Shown: positions 4,846 to 11,499 of the stretch, piece by piece | Layout: each line of letters starts with the position of its first letter | Numbering within the stretch: the stretch's first letter is position 1 | IMG/VR virus record: IMGVR_UViG_3300037635_000509 | Span: 1-25,965 of that record | Reading direction: 5' to 3' (one strand) | Length of the DNA: 25,965 bases | Source: a virus | Made by a program: the position numbers and the translations under genes | Notes under the pieces: model-generated | Told to the model about the DNA's origin: nothing | Databases searched by the model: none | Seen by the model: the letters and a program-made list of their open reading frames with translations, nothing else

Positions 4846-5203
4846 TCTTAGTGTATCTAAATTTACCACGGAAAGTAAAACAATAACTAGCACCTCTGCT
4901 GATGCAAGTGCTGACGTTGTTTATACTGTGCCGGATAACTATAGTGCTATTGTTAGATTTTTACATCTAAGCAATGGTACTAATAGTAGTAAGAAAGCAT
5001 ATCTACAGTTTTATCATAACGATGATACATCATATCATTATCTTATAAATGGTTTAAGTATGTCCGGTCATTCAACCCATGATGTAGTGTCTGGTAACTT
5101 TTTTACACTTCATCAAAAAGATAAATTGTTAGCATATAGAGATAGTGGTATGACTTTAGATGTTACAGTATCTGTAGAAGAATATTTTGATCCGGCAAGG
5201 TAG
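4838..5203 (+). CDS. Putative beta-rich virion protein, 121 aa
   Basis: A 121-residue protein with no hydrophobic segment. It is rich in Ser, Thr, Asp and Tyr, with alternating hydrophobic patterns typical of a beta-sandwich (ADVVYTVPDNYSAIVRFLHL, AYLQFYHNDDTSYHYLINGL, KLLAYRDSGMTLDVTVSVEE). Small beta-rich proteins of this type are common as head-decoration or tail-attached proteins in phages, and the recurrence of YHND-like text echoes the fibre at 21380. The assignment is inferred from fold pattern only. Confidence 0.7.
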   Translation: MPDLSVSKFTTESKTITSTSADASADVVYTVPDNYSAIVRFLHLSNGTNSSKKAYLQFYHNDDTSYHYLINGLSMSGHSTHDVVSGNFFTLHQKDKLLAYRDSGMTLDVTVSVEEYFDPAR

Positions 5204-5208
5204 TAATT

Positions 5209-5436
5209 ATGGCACCTAGAAAAAAAGCAGCACCTGCAAAGAAAAAAGTACGTATGTCAAAAGGCGGTTCTACCGTAAACGCTGCAGGTAACTACACAAA
5301 ACCTGCAATGCGTAAGCAGCAGTTCCAACGTATTAAAGCTGGCACTAAAGGCGGCGGCGCAGGTCAGTGGTCAGCACGTAAAGCGCAAATGCTTGCGTCT
5401 GCTTATAAGAAGGCTGGCGGTGGCTACAAGTCTTAG
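5209..5436 (+). CDS. Basic protein with GQWSARKAQ...GGGY motif, 75 aa
   Basis: A 75-residue, very basic protein. Its conserved-looking parts are SKGGSTVNAAGNYTKPAMRK, an arginine/lysine helix, GAGQWSARKAQMLASAYKKA and a C-terminal GGGYKS. I recall this signature from many cyanophage and marine phage proteins and a domain of unknown function in large DNA viruses (possibly DUF5872; not verified). A Lys-rich leader (APRKKAAPAKKKVRM) suggests nucleic-acid binding. It overlaps the start of the next gene. Confidence 0.8.
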   Translation: MAPRKKAAPAKKKVRMSKGGSTVNAAGNYTKPAMRKQQFQRIKAGTKGGGAGQWSARKAQMLASAYKKAGGGYKS

Positions 5437-5611
5437 CGTTGTAATGTTCTGCGTCATAACTGCTAATGCAGTAGAGGTAGAAACAAAAGTGCATGACACC
5501 CATGCGTGGCTGTCTAAATGCCACATGGCATTGACAGAGCATGGGTTTGACAACACAAGGGAAGAGTGCTTTTGCACAACAGTGACACCAAATGCCAACG
5601 AAACTCAATGA
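5420..5611 (+). CDS. Small secreted Cys-containing protein, 63 aa
   Basis: The GTG at 5420 is preferred: AGAAGG lies 6 bases upstream, and from there the protein has a compact signal peptide, MATSLSVVMFCVITANA, with an ANA-type cleavage site. The mature peptide is about 46 residues with Cys at 34, 50 and 52 (ECFC). An upstream in-frame TTG at 5393 would make the N-terminus longer and more basic. No lipobox is evident, so a lipoprotein spanin is not supported. It overlaps both neighbouring genes. Confidence 0.65.
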   Translation: MATSLSVVMFCVITANAVEVETKVHDTHAWLSKCHMALTEHGFDNTREECFCTTVTPNANETQ

Positions 5612-5987
5612 GAATACAGAGGTTGCATTACCTCTACGTAATATCATAAGCATGGTCGCTGCCGCATCTGTGGCAACGTGGGCATACTTTGGTATTATAG
5701 AAAGGCTGAATCAGTTAGAGACTAACATCACTATGATGAAGGCTGACTTGGAACAGAATACAGAGTTCCGCATTAAGTGGCCTCGTGGTGAGATGGGTAG
5801 CTTACCAGCAGACAGTGAACAGTTTATGTTGATTGAGCATATAGCTAGTGAACTAGAAAAGTTGCAGAATGAGATAGAAGGTGGCAAAGCACCGTATGAC
5901 CAGCAACAAAAACTAACGCTAGAGTTTTATGAGAAACGGATTACTAGTCTTGAAGAGAATATAGAGAAGTTGCGGAACGGTGGTTGA
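5592..5987 (+). CDS. Membrane-anchored coiled-coil protein, 131 aa
   Basis: A 131-residue protein with one transmembrane helix (about residues 14-36: PLRNIISMVAAASVATWAYF), then long charged helices with heptad character (IERLNQLETNITMMKADLEQ and a C-terminal YEKRITSLEENIEKL). Between them lies RIKWPRGEMGSLPADSEQFM. The topology (short cytoplasmic end, one helix, periplasmic coiled coil) resembles an inner-membrane spanin. I also recall similar proteins in marine cyanophages with no assigned function, so the spanin idea is only one option. Confidence 0.75.
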   Translation: MPTKLNENTEVALPLRNIISMVAAASVATWAYFGIIERLNQLETNITMMKADLEQNTEFRIKWPRGEMGSLPADSEQFMLIEHIASELEKLQNEIEGGKAPYDQQQKLTLEFYEKRITSLEENIEKLRNGG

Positions 5988-6174
5988 ACTTACTTTTGTT
6001 TTATTATTGGTAATGAATGGTGAGAAGGTTGAATACACACCGTACCCTTCGCTTTCCGAATGCCTTTCTATCCGAAGAAAGATACATCGTAATGTAGGCT
6101 ATTCAGAAAAATGGTCTTGCAAAGAATTAAAAGTTAAAATAGAAGATGGTAATATATTGGAGATTGTAGAGTAA
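5980..6174 (+). CDS. Small exported or membrane-anchored two-Cys protein, 64 aa
   Basis: A 64-residue protein starting at GTG 5980 (an in-frame ATG at 6013 would remove most of the hydrophobic segment, so it is disfavoured). A short hydrophobic N-terminus (VELTFVLLLVM) is followed by a soluble part with Cys at 28 and 47 in the pattern SLSECLSIRRKI...WSCKEL. It overlaps the coiled-coil gene by 8 bases. Size, export signal and paired cysteines match the small proteins at 2624 and 5420. Role unknown. Confidence 0.7.
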   Translation: MVELTFVLLLVMNGEKVEYTPYPSLSECLSIRRKIHRNVGYSEKWSCKELKVKIEDGNILEIVE

Positions 6175-6177
6175 GCT

Positions 6178-7248
6178 ATGGCACCACGTAATCATAAAGA
6201 CTGGACAAAGAAACCTAAAGTAGAACACATCAATTCGCTTATATATTCTGACCACAGCCTATATGAGCAGGAGCAAGAAAACATATTTTCCAAAGTATGG
6301 GTGCCTATGTGCCACATCTCTGAGATGTACAACAAGGGTAACTTTAGAACAACGCAAATAGCAGGTGTAAATGTTATAGCATGGAACACAGGCGATGGCG
6401 TCAAAGCATATAGAAACCACACTATAAGTAAACCAAGTGGAACACTGGCTGTACCTATGGTATCACTTGAACCAGAACTACACTGCGAAATTAAACACGG
6501 CGGAATGGTGTGGGTGACACTAGACCCTAATCCAACACAAAGCGTAGATGAATGGACAGCAGGTGCGTTTGACTGTATTGCAAATGCAATTGATACTGAA
6601 GAGATGGAAGTGTTTCACTACCACAAGGCAGTAATAGACACTAACTACAAACTCTGGCACGATACTAACTCAGAGTTTTACCACGACTTTATGCATTACT
6701 TTAACCGTGTGTCAGGATTTAACGATGAGTACTTTGCTAGAAAAAATATCCCATTTGATAACGGACACGTCAACGTCAGTAGCTTTACAGTTAACTACGA
6801 AGAGTACGATGGTTTTGAAGACAGAGGAGAACTTAGTTTCCCTAACCTTCCACCTAACCAGTGGTATATGGTAGACTTGTTTCCCGGCTATAACTTTAAC
6901 CTACGTGGCAGTGCATATCGCAGTGACAGCGTAACACCGCTAGGACCAAACAAAGTACTGATTGAGTTCCGTGGCTATGGCCTAAAGAAAGATACCCCCG
7001 AAGAAAGACAGACACGTATCAAACACCACAACTCAATCTGGGGGCCGTTTGGTAGAAACTTACATGAAGACCTGATTGGTGTCGCAGGTCAAGGCACTAC
7101 AATGCGAGAAGGTACAGAACCCCGTAACATCTTGCATGGACGACATGAGAATAGCACAATCCACGATGAAGTAGGTATGCGCCACTACTACGCAGAGTGG
7201 TCTAAGTGGATGCAACTGGATGCTAGTAATCCCGCACTGGCAGCGTAA
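6178..7248 (+). CDS. Ring-hydroxylating oxygenase alpha-subunit homologue lacking the Rieske cluster ligands
   Basis: A 356-residue cytoplasmic protein. Residues about 15-118 match the N-terminal framework of Rieske oxygenase alpha subunits (LYEQEQENIFSKVWVPMCHI, then GNFRTTQIAGVNVIAW, GDGVKAYRN, GTLAVP, GGMVWVTLDPN). The expected C-x-H...C-x2-H cluster segment is absent: the chain goes from AYRN (77-80) to GTLAVP (88-93) with HTISKPS between them, a loss of roughly 30 residues relative to the family. The catalytic domain keeps a ligand motif, D162-x3-E166-x2-H169-x3-H173, and a candidate third iron ligand at E297/D298 in HEDLIGVAGQG. The last His spacing is one residue shorter than usual. 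No ferredoxin or reductase gene is nearby. It may be an enzyme with a different electron source, or a repurposed fold; substrate unknown. Confidence 0.8.
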   Translation: MAPRNHKDWTKKPKVEHINSLIYSDHSLYEQEQENIFSKVWVPMCHISEMYNKGNFRTTQIAGVNVIAWNTGDGVKAYRNHTISKPSGTLAVPMVSLEPELHCEIKHGGMVWVTLDPNPTQSVDEWTAGAFDCIANAIDTEEMEVFHYHKAVIDTNYKLWHDTNSEFYHDFMHYFNRVSGFNDEYFARKNIPFDNGHVNVSSFTVNYEEYDGFEDRGELSFPNLPPNQWYMVDLFPGYNFNLRGSAYRSDSVTPLGPNKVLIEFRGYGLKKDTPEERQTRIKHHNSIWGPFGRNLHEDLIGVAGQGTTMREGTEPRNILHGRHENSTIHDEVGMRHYYAEWSKWMQLDASNPALAA

Positions 7249-7283
7249 ACAAATGACTATCAACCAACCAATGAGGAACAGAG

Positions 7284-7757
7284 ATGATTGCAGAAGCCCT
7301 TGCGGGTATCGCACTGGTAAAGAGTGCCGTAGATGGTATTAAATCTACCATCAATACCGCCAACGATATTGGCGACATCGCAAAGTACGTAGACAATCTA
7401 CTTGAGGGCGAAAAGCAAGTACAGCAACAAAGGGCTAAGAAATCTGGTAACAGTCTAGGCGACCAGTTTGGAATACAATCTGTAGCACAAGAAGTTATAG
7501 ATGCTAGATTAGCGCAAGAAAAAATACAAGAGATGCGCACTATGATTGACTTACGTTTTGGCCCCGGTACGTGGCAAAGTATTGTAGATATTAGAACCAA
7601 GCGTATACAAGAAGCAAAAGAAGCTGCGCTGCAAGCAAAACGTGAAGCAATAAAGCGTCACAATGAAATGATGGAAAACGTAAAGATTGCCGCAGGTATA
7701 GGACTAATAGCTGCTATAGGTATAGGTCTTTTAATTTTTCTCTTGACAATTGTGTAG
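7284..7757 (+). CDS. Helical protein with C-terminal membrane anchor, 157 aa
   Basis: A 157-residue protein with GAGGAACAGAG upstream of the ATG. The N-terminal part is amphipathic (AEALAGIALVKSAVDGIKST). A long charged helical middle (about residues 75-130) is followed by a strong C-terminal transmembrane helix (about residues 133-157: IAAGIGLIAAIGIGLLIFLL). A tail-anchored protein with a coiled coil could be a virion-internal membrane-interacting protein or a lysis accessory. I recall related proteins in marine phages without known function. The promoter for the lysis genes lies across its last codons. Confidence 0.75.
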   Translation: MIAEALAGIALVKSAVDGIKSTINTANDIGDIAKYVDNLLEGEKQVQQQRAKKSGNSLGDQFGIQSVAQEVIDARLAQEKIQEMRTMIDLRFGPGTWQSIVDIRTKRIQEAKEAALQAKREAIKRHNEMMENVKIAAGIGLIAAIGIGLLIFLLTIV

Positions 7758-7771
7758 GATAATGGTATAAC
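7743..7771 (+). promoter_or_regulatory. Strong sigma70-type promoter ahead of the lysis cassette
   Basis: TTGACA (7743-7748), 17-base spacer, TATAAC (7766-7771), with TGG directly before the -10 (extended -10). It overlaps the end of the upstream gene. A start about 7 bases after the -10 falls at 7778, which is exactly the ATG of the next gene, so its mRNA from this promoter would be leaderless. Confidence 0.7.
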
Positions 7772-7777
7772 TTATTC

Positions 7778-8026
7778 ATGGCATTAAAATCACCACAACA
7801 AAGTTTAAAGAACTGGACGAAGCAAAAGTGGAGAACCAAGAGTGGGAAACCTTCCGCCAAAACAGGTGAGCGTTACTTACCAGAGGCTGCTATCAAATCG
7901 CTTTCGCCGCAAGAATACGCCGCCACCACTCGTGCTAAAAGAGCAGGAACTCGTGCTGGTAAGCAATTCGTCAAGCAGCCTAAAAAGATACAAAAGAAAA
8001 CGGCGCAGTTCAGACGGGGATCATAA
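7778..8026 (+). CDS. Basic conserved marine-phage protein, 82 aa
   Basis: An 82-residue, highly basic protein: SLKNWTKQKWRTKSGKPSAK, then TGERYLPEAAIKSLSPQEYA, then a Lys/Arg tail (AKRAGTRAGKQFVKQPKKIQ). I recall this layout (SL-WTKQKWRT-SGK-S, TGERYLP, LS-QE) from a widespread cyanophage and pelagiphage family of unknown function. No membrane segment. It lies immediately downstream of a strong promoter with no space for a ribosome-binding site on that transcript, though read-through mRNA from upstream could also supply it. It is joined to the holin gene through TAATG. Confidence 0.8.
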   Translation: MALKSPQQSLKNWTKQKWRTKSGKPSAKTGERYLPEAAIKSLSPQEYAATTRAKRAGTRAGKQFVKQPKKIQKKTAQFRRGS

Positions 8027-8409
8027 TGCTTAATTTACTTATTGGACCTATTGCTGAACTTGCTGGCACATGGATGTCAGGCAAGGTAGAAGAAAAGAAA
8101 GCCCAAGCAAAGACACGTGTAGCCAAAGCAGAAGCGGAAGCTATCGTGATGCAGAAAAAAGCTACGGGTGAAATTGACTGGGATTTGGAGATGGCTAAAG
8201 GTAGCGCATCTTCGTGGAAGGATGAGTGGCTTACTATTCTATTCAGCATCCCGTTAATACTAGCATTTATTCCCGGTATGGAAGAGGTGGTAGCAAATGG
8301 ATTCCTACAGTTACAAGCAATGCCTGAGTGGTATCAATATTCCTTGGGCGTTATCGTTGCCGCTTCTTTTGGGGTACGTTCAGCTACAAAATTCTTTGGT
8401 AAAAAATGA
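8026..8409 (+). CDS. Holin-like protein of the 3-TM (GTA holin) type
   Basis: A 127-residue protein. The N-terminal hydrophobic/amphipathic segment (residues 3-17) is followed by a charged helical stretch rich in Lys, Ala and Glu (20-48), then WDLEMAKGSASSWKDEWLTI and two transmembrane helices (about 68-84 and 103-118). This order and the SWKDEW motif match, in my recollection, holins of the 3-TM family found in gene transfer agents and marine phages. It would form the membrane lesion that releases the lysozyme encoded two genes later, and start/stop overlaps link the cassette. Confidence 0.8.
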   Translation: MLNLLIGPIAELAGTWMSGKVEEKKAQAKTRVAKAEAEAIVMQKKATGEIDWDLEMAKGSASSWKDEWLTILFSIPLILAFIPGMEEVVANGFLQLQAMPEWYQYSLGVIVAASFGVRSATKFFGKK

Positions 8410-8612
8410 CGTACACAATGGAAAAGATTCTAGCGTGGAAGCTGCTACCTAGAGCAATGATGTTAGCTATGACATTGATGGCTTATCAGGTAGTGCAGTG
8501 GTTCATGGAATTAGGTCCAGCAGCTACAACACAGCAGACTGCATTTGTATCTACCGTAGTTGGTGCCATGACTGGTGCCTTTGCTGTATGGATGGGGCAT
8601 GAACAAAAATGA
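8406..8612 (+). CDS. Second small membrane protein, putative holin or antiholin, 68 aa
   Basis: A 68-residue protein with two transmembrane helices (about residues 12-33 and 45-63) and short charged ends, typical of class II holins or antiholins. It overlaps the 3-TM holin gene by 4 bases (ATGA) and the lysozyme gene by 4 bases (ATGA). It lies between a holin and an endolysin, so a role in lysis timing is the natural reading. Its class is inferred from topology and position; no sequence family was recognised. Confidence 0.75.
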   Translation: MTYTMEKILAWKLLPRAMMLAMTLMAYQVVQWFMELGPAATTQQTAFVSTVVGAMTGAFAVWMGHEQK

Positions 8613-9094
8613 AATATCGCAGAGAACATTTTATTGATGAATTAATCAAGCACGAAGGCTTGAAGCTACAAGTGTACAAAGACACTCTTGGAATTGATAC
8701 TATTGGTATCGGACGAAACCTAGAAGACCGTGGTATTACAAAGCAGGAACTAGACGAATTAGACATCCCTAGTATTGACCATGTGTATGAGTATGGAATC
8801 ACCGAAGCTGATGCGGTCTATCTAGCAACAAATGACGTGCAGATTGTCGAAGAAGAACTGGTACGTGCGCACCCTTGCGTGGACAGGTTGGACTCTGTAC
8901 GTCAACTTATAGTTATGGATATGGCTTTCAATATGGGCGTACCTAGACTTTGTAAGTTTAAAAAGATGTGGGCTGCTATCCACGAAGAAAAATATGACAT
9001 TGCAGCAAAAGAAATGCTTGACAGCAGGTGGGCAAATCAGGTAAAATCACGTGCAGTGAAATTAGCTAACGCAATGCACAATGGGGAATTTTAA
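8609..9094 (+). CDS. T4-type lysozyme (endolysin, GH24)
   Basis: A 161-residue protein close to the 164 residues of T4 lysozyme and collinear with it. The catalytic triad is visible: E16 in IKHEGLKLQVYKD, D25 in YKDT, T31 in DTIGIG, with the same spacing as E11, D20 and T26 in T4 lysozyme. The C-terminal lobe also matches (LIVMDMAFNMGVPRLCKF, SRWANQVKSRAVKLAN). It cleaves the glycan bond between N-acetylmuramic acid and N-acetylglucosamine. No signal peptide is present, so it should depend on a holin for access to the wall. It is a complete, apparently active enzyme. Confidence 0.95.
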   Translation: MKYRREHFIDELIKHEGLKLQVYKDTLGIDTIGIGRNLEDRGITKQELDELDIPSIDHVYEYGITEADAVYLATNDVQIVEEELVRAHPCVDRLDSVRQLIVMDMAFNMGVPRLCKFKKMWAAIHEEKYDIAAKEMLDSRWANQVKSRAVKLANAMHNGEF

Positions 9095-9273
9095 TGGGAT
9101 ACGTAACAAAATCAACTAAAGGTTCATCCACTGTAAAGCAGTATCATACAGGCACAAATCCTAATAAAAAATCTATAGCTGAAAAAATTAGTTTTGGAAC
9201 AGGTAAAAAGAATAAACAATCATCCGGTTTTTTTGATATGGTTGTGAATTATGTAAAGGAAAAATTAGACTAA
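9094..9273 (+). CDS. Small basic hypothetical protein, 59 aa
   Basis: A 59-codon ORF that exactly fills the gap between the lysozyme and the terminase small subunit and overlaps both neighbours through TAATG junctions. The protein is Lys/Ser/Thr-rich at the N-terminus (GYVTKSTKGSSTVKQYHTGT) and ends in a short amphipathic helix (FFDMVVNYVKEKLD). No family is recognised. Support comes from the double translational coupling. It has no cysteine and no membrane segment. Confidence 0.7.
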   Translation: MGYVTKSTKGSSTVKQYHTGTNPNKKSIAEKISFGTGKKNKQSSGFFDMVVNYVKEKLD

Positions 9274-9647
9274 TGGCTAGAGAACTTACAGAAAAGCAAC
9301 AAGCATTTTTAAACGTCCTGTTTGAAGAAGCAGGTGGCGATATGGTAATGGCAAAAAAGATGGCAGGATATGCTGACACTTCTAGCACTTCGGAAATTGT
9401 TAAAGGTCTTAAAGAAGAAATCCTTGAGGCAACACAAATGTACATGGCTCGTAATGCGCCGAAAGCTGCGATGGCGATGACAGGTGCTTTGTATGACCCG
9501 ACTGAGTTGGGTATTCGTGATAAGATGTCTGCAGCTAAAGAACTGCTTGACCGTGTGGGTCTGGTAAAGACAGAGAAGATGCAGGTAGAAGCAAGTGGCG
9601 GCGTTATGCTTATGCCACCTAAAGCTGTAGTGGAAGACGATGACTAG
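9273..9647 (+). CDS. terS: Terminase small subunit (putative)
   Basis: A 124-residue protein with an N-terminal helical region resembling the DNA-recognition domain of small terminases (LTEKQQAFLNVLFEEAGGDM, then MAKKMAGYADTSSTSEIVKG). A central helix (APKAAMAMTGALYDPTELGI) could serve oligomerisation, and the C-terminal tail is acidic (VVEDDD). It would recognise the packaging site and present DNA to the large subunit. The identification rests on the K-Q-x-F-L...GY...S pattern, its length and its position upstream of terL. It overlaps the next gene by 8 bases. Confidence 0.8.
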   Translation: MARELTEKQQAFLNVLFEEAGGDMVMAKKMAGYADTSSTSEIVKGLKEEILEATQMYMARNAPKAAMAMTGALYDPTELGIRDKMSAAKELLDRVGLVKTEKMQVEASGGVMLMPPKAVVEDDD

Positions 9648-10041
9648 AAGCATAGGCAAGTGGAAGCTACCACAGCCAACAGACATCAAAGAAGAAAACG
9701 AATGGATACCCATCCCACGTATTGCACGTACTGTACCATTCGGATATAAACAGGATGATGAAGACCCCGACATTCTTCAACCTATCCAAATTGAATTGGA
9801 CTTGTTAGAGAAAGCTAGACAGCACGTAAATCAATACAGCTACCGTGAAGTAGCTAATTGGTTAAGTACACAGACTGGCAGATACATCTCGCACGTAGGT
9901 TTGAGGAAACGATTAAATAATGAGCGAAGACGTAAGAATCAAGCTGCAAGCCTCCGCAAGTGGGCAGAATATGCGAAAACGGCAATCGCCAAAGCGGAAG
10001 AAATCAGCAACCAAAGAACAGGCTCTAAAGCCGAAGGTTGA
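9640..10041 (+). CDS. Helix-turn-helix protein between the terminase genes, 133 aa
   Basis: A 133-residue protein. A helix-turn-helix-like segment lies at about residues 66-93 (QYSYREVANWLSTQTGRYIS, then HVGLRKRLNNERR), followed by a basic helical tail. The N-terminus is Pro- and Trp-containing and is not recognised. Its place between terS and terL suggests an accessory DNA-binding factor for packaging or transcription. Its last 122 bases overlap the beginning of terL in another frame, longer than the few-base couplings elsewhere. Confidence 0.75.
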   Translation: MTRSIGKWKLPQPTDIKEENEWIPIPRIARTVPFGYKQDDEDPDILQPIQIELDLLEKARQHVNQYSYREVANWLSTQTGRYISHVGLRKRLNNERRRKNQAASLRKWAEYAKTAIAKAEEISNQRTGSKAEG

Positions 10042-11488
10042 GATACAGGAAACTGTATCACCTGAATATGACAGCAGCGAGATAGAACAACACGCTAATG
10101 TTTTGTTCAAGCCAAACGAAGGACCACAGACAGAGTTCTTAGCGGCGGCTGAACGAGAAGTACTGTACGGCGGTTCAGCAGGTGGTGGTAAATCCTATGC
10201 TATGCTTGCTGACCCACTACGTTACATGGGGCATCCACAGTTTAGTGGGCTTCTACTGCGACATACAACGGAAGAGTTACGAGAACTCATATTTAAGTCG
10301 CAGGAGTTGTACCCGAAAATCTGGCCCGGTATTAAGTGGTCAGAAAGAAAAATGCAGTGGACTGCGCCATCTGGTGCAAGATTGTGGATGTCTTATCTCG
10401 ACAGAGATGATGATGTATTGCGCTATCAGGGTCTAGCCTTTAGCTGGATAGGCTTTGACGAGTTAACACAATGGGCCACACCATACGCATGGAATTATAT
10501 GCGTTCTCGTCTACGGTCTACTGCACCTGATTTGCCAATATTTATGAGGGCTACGACTAACCCCGGCGGAAGAGGTCATCACTGGGTCAAGAAGATGTTC
10601 ATTGACCCTTCGCCATATAATAGAGCCTTCGATGCAACAGACACAGACACAGGAGAAGTTCTCCGCTATCCAGCAGGACATAGTAAAGCTGGAAAATCTT
10701 TATTCAAGAGAAGATTTATACCCGCAAGACTTTCTGATAACCCATACCTTGCGAATGCAGGTGACTACGAAGCCATGCTCCTATCGCTTCCAGAACAGCA
10801 GCGTAGGCAGCTTCTTGAAGGCGATTGGGATATTAAAGAGGGAGCAGCCTTTACTGAGTTTGATAGGCGGGTTCACGTTGTTGAGCCTTTTAGGATTCCT
10901 AGCAACTGGGTTAAGTTTCGGGCTTGCGATTATGGCTACGGTAGCTTTAGTGGTGTTGTTTGGTTTGCCGTTGCGCCTTCTGAGCAACTTGTGGTATATA
11001 GAGAACTCTACGTTTCTAAAGTCCTTGCCACAGACTTGGCAGATATGATTCTGGATTTGGAAGCGGAAGATGGCAATATTAAGTACGGTGTTCTGGACAG
11101 TTCTCTTTGGCATAAGCGTGGTGATACTGGTCCTTCTCTTGCGGAGCAAATGATTAGCCGTGGGTGTCGCTGGCGACCCTCAGACAGAAGCAGGGGCAGT
11201 CGTGTAGCTGGTAAGAACGAGATACACCGTAGACTACAGATAGATGAATTTACAGAGGAGCCTAGACTTGTTTTCTTTGATACTTGCACAAACCTCACAG
11301 CCCAACTTCCCTCAATACCGTTGGACAAGAAAAACCCAGAAGACATTGACACAAAGAGTGAAGACCACTTGTATGACGCTCTTAGGTATGGTATAATGTC
11401 AAGACCAAGGTTTAGTATATTTGACTACGACCCAATGGGTAGACCCGGTAGTGGTATGCAAGTCGCAGACTCAACCTTTGGATACTAA
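9920..11488 (+). CDS. terL: Terminase large subunit (ATPase-nuclease)
   Basis: A 522-residue packaging motor. The N-terminal basic extension (residues 1-60) precedes the ATPase: Walker A GGSAGGGKS (84-92), Walker B FSWIGFDEL with D180/E181, and coupling motif ATTN (211-214). The nuclease domain follows with candidate metal ligands D337 (ACDYGYG), D393 (GVLDSS), and D482 and D486 (EDHLYDALRYG). It cuts concatemers and pumps DNA into the prohead through the portal encoded next. AGGAAA about 10 bases upstream supports the ATG at 9920. An in-frame ATG at 9971 is possible but has a weaker site. Confidence 0.95.
   Translation: MSEDVRIKLQASASGQNMRKRQSPKRKKSATKEQALKPKVEIQETVSPEYDSSEIEQHANVLFKPNEGPQTEFLAAAEREVLYGGSAGGGKSYAMLADPLRYMGHPQFSGLLLRHTTEELRELIFKSQELYPKIWPGIKWSERKMQWTAPSGARLWMSYLDRDDDVLRYQGLAFSWIGFDELTQWATPYAWNYMRSRLRSTAPDLPIFMRATTNPGGRGHHWVKKMFIDPSPYNRAFDATDTDTGEVLRYPAGHSKAGKSLFKRRFIPARLSDNPYLANAGDYEAMLLSLPEQQRRQLLEGDWDIKEGAAFTEFDRRVHVVEPFRIPSNWVKFRACDYGYGSFSGVVWFAVAPSEQLVVYRELYVSKVLATDLADMILDLEAEDGNIKYGVLDSSLWHKRGDTGPSLAEQMISRGCRWRPSDRSRGSRVAGKNEIHRRLQIDEFTEEPRLVFFDTCTNLTAQLPSIPLDKKNPEDIDTKSEDHLYDALRYGIMSRPRFSIFDYDPMGRPGSGMQVADSTFGY
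11369..11397 (+). promoter_or_regulatory. Candidate extended -10 promoter ahead of the portal gene
   Basis: TATAAT (11392-11397) preceded by TGG, with a weak -35 TTGTAT (11369-11374) at 17-base spacing, inside the 3' end of terL. It would start transcription near 11404, about 100 bases before the portal ATG. The weak -35 and the coding location lower confidence. Confidence 0.4.
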
Positions 11489-11499
11489 GGAAAAACGAT

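Noticed and set aside
5530-5553. Two TTGACA hexamers in the small secreted-protein gene
   Set aside because: Neither has a -10-like hexamer at proper spacing.
5592-5987. Firm assignment as inner-membrane spanin
   Set aside because: Topology fits, but the gene is 2 kb from the lysis genes and no outer-membrane lipoprotein partner with a lipobox was found.
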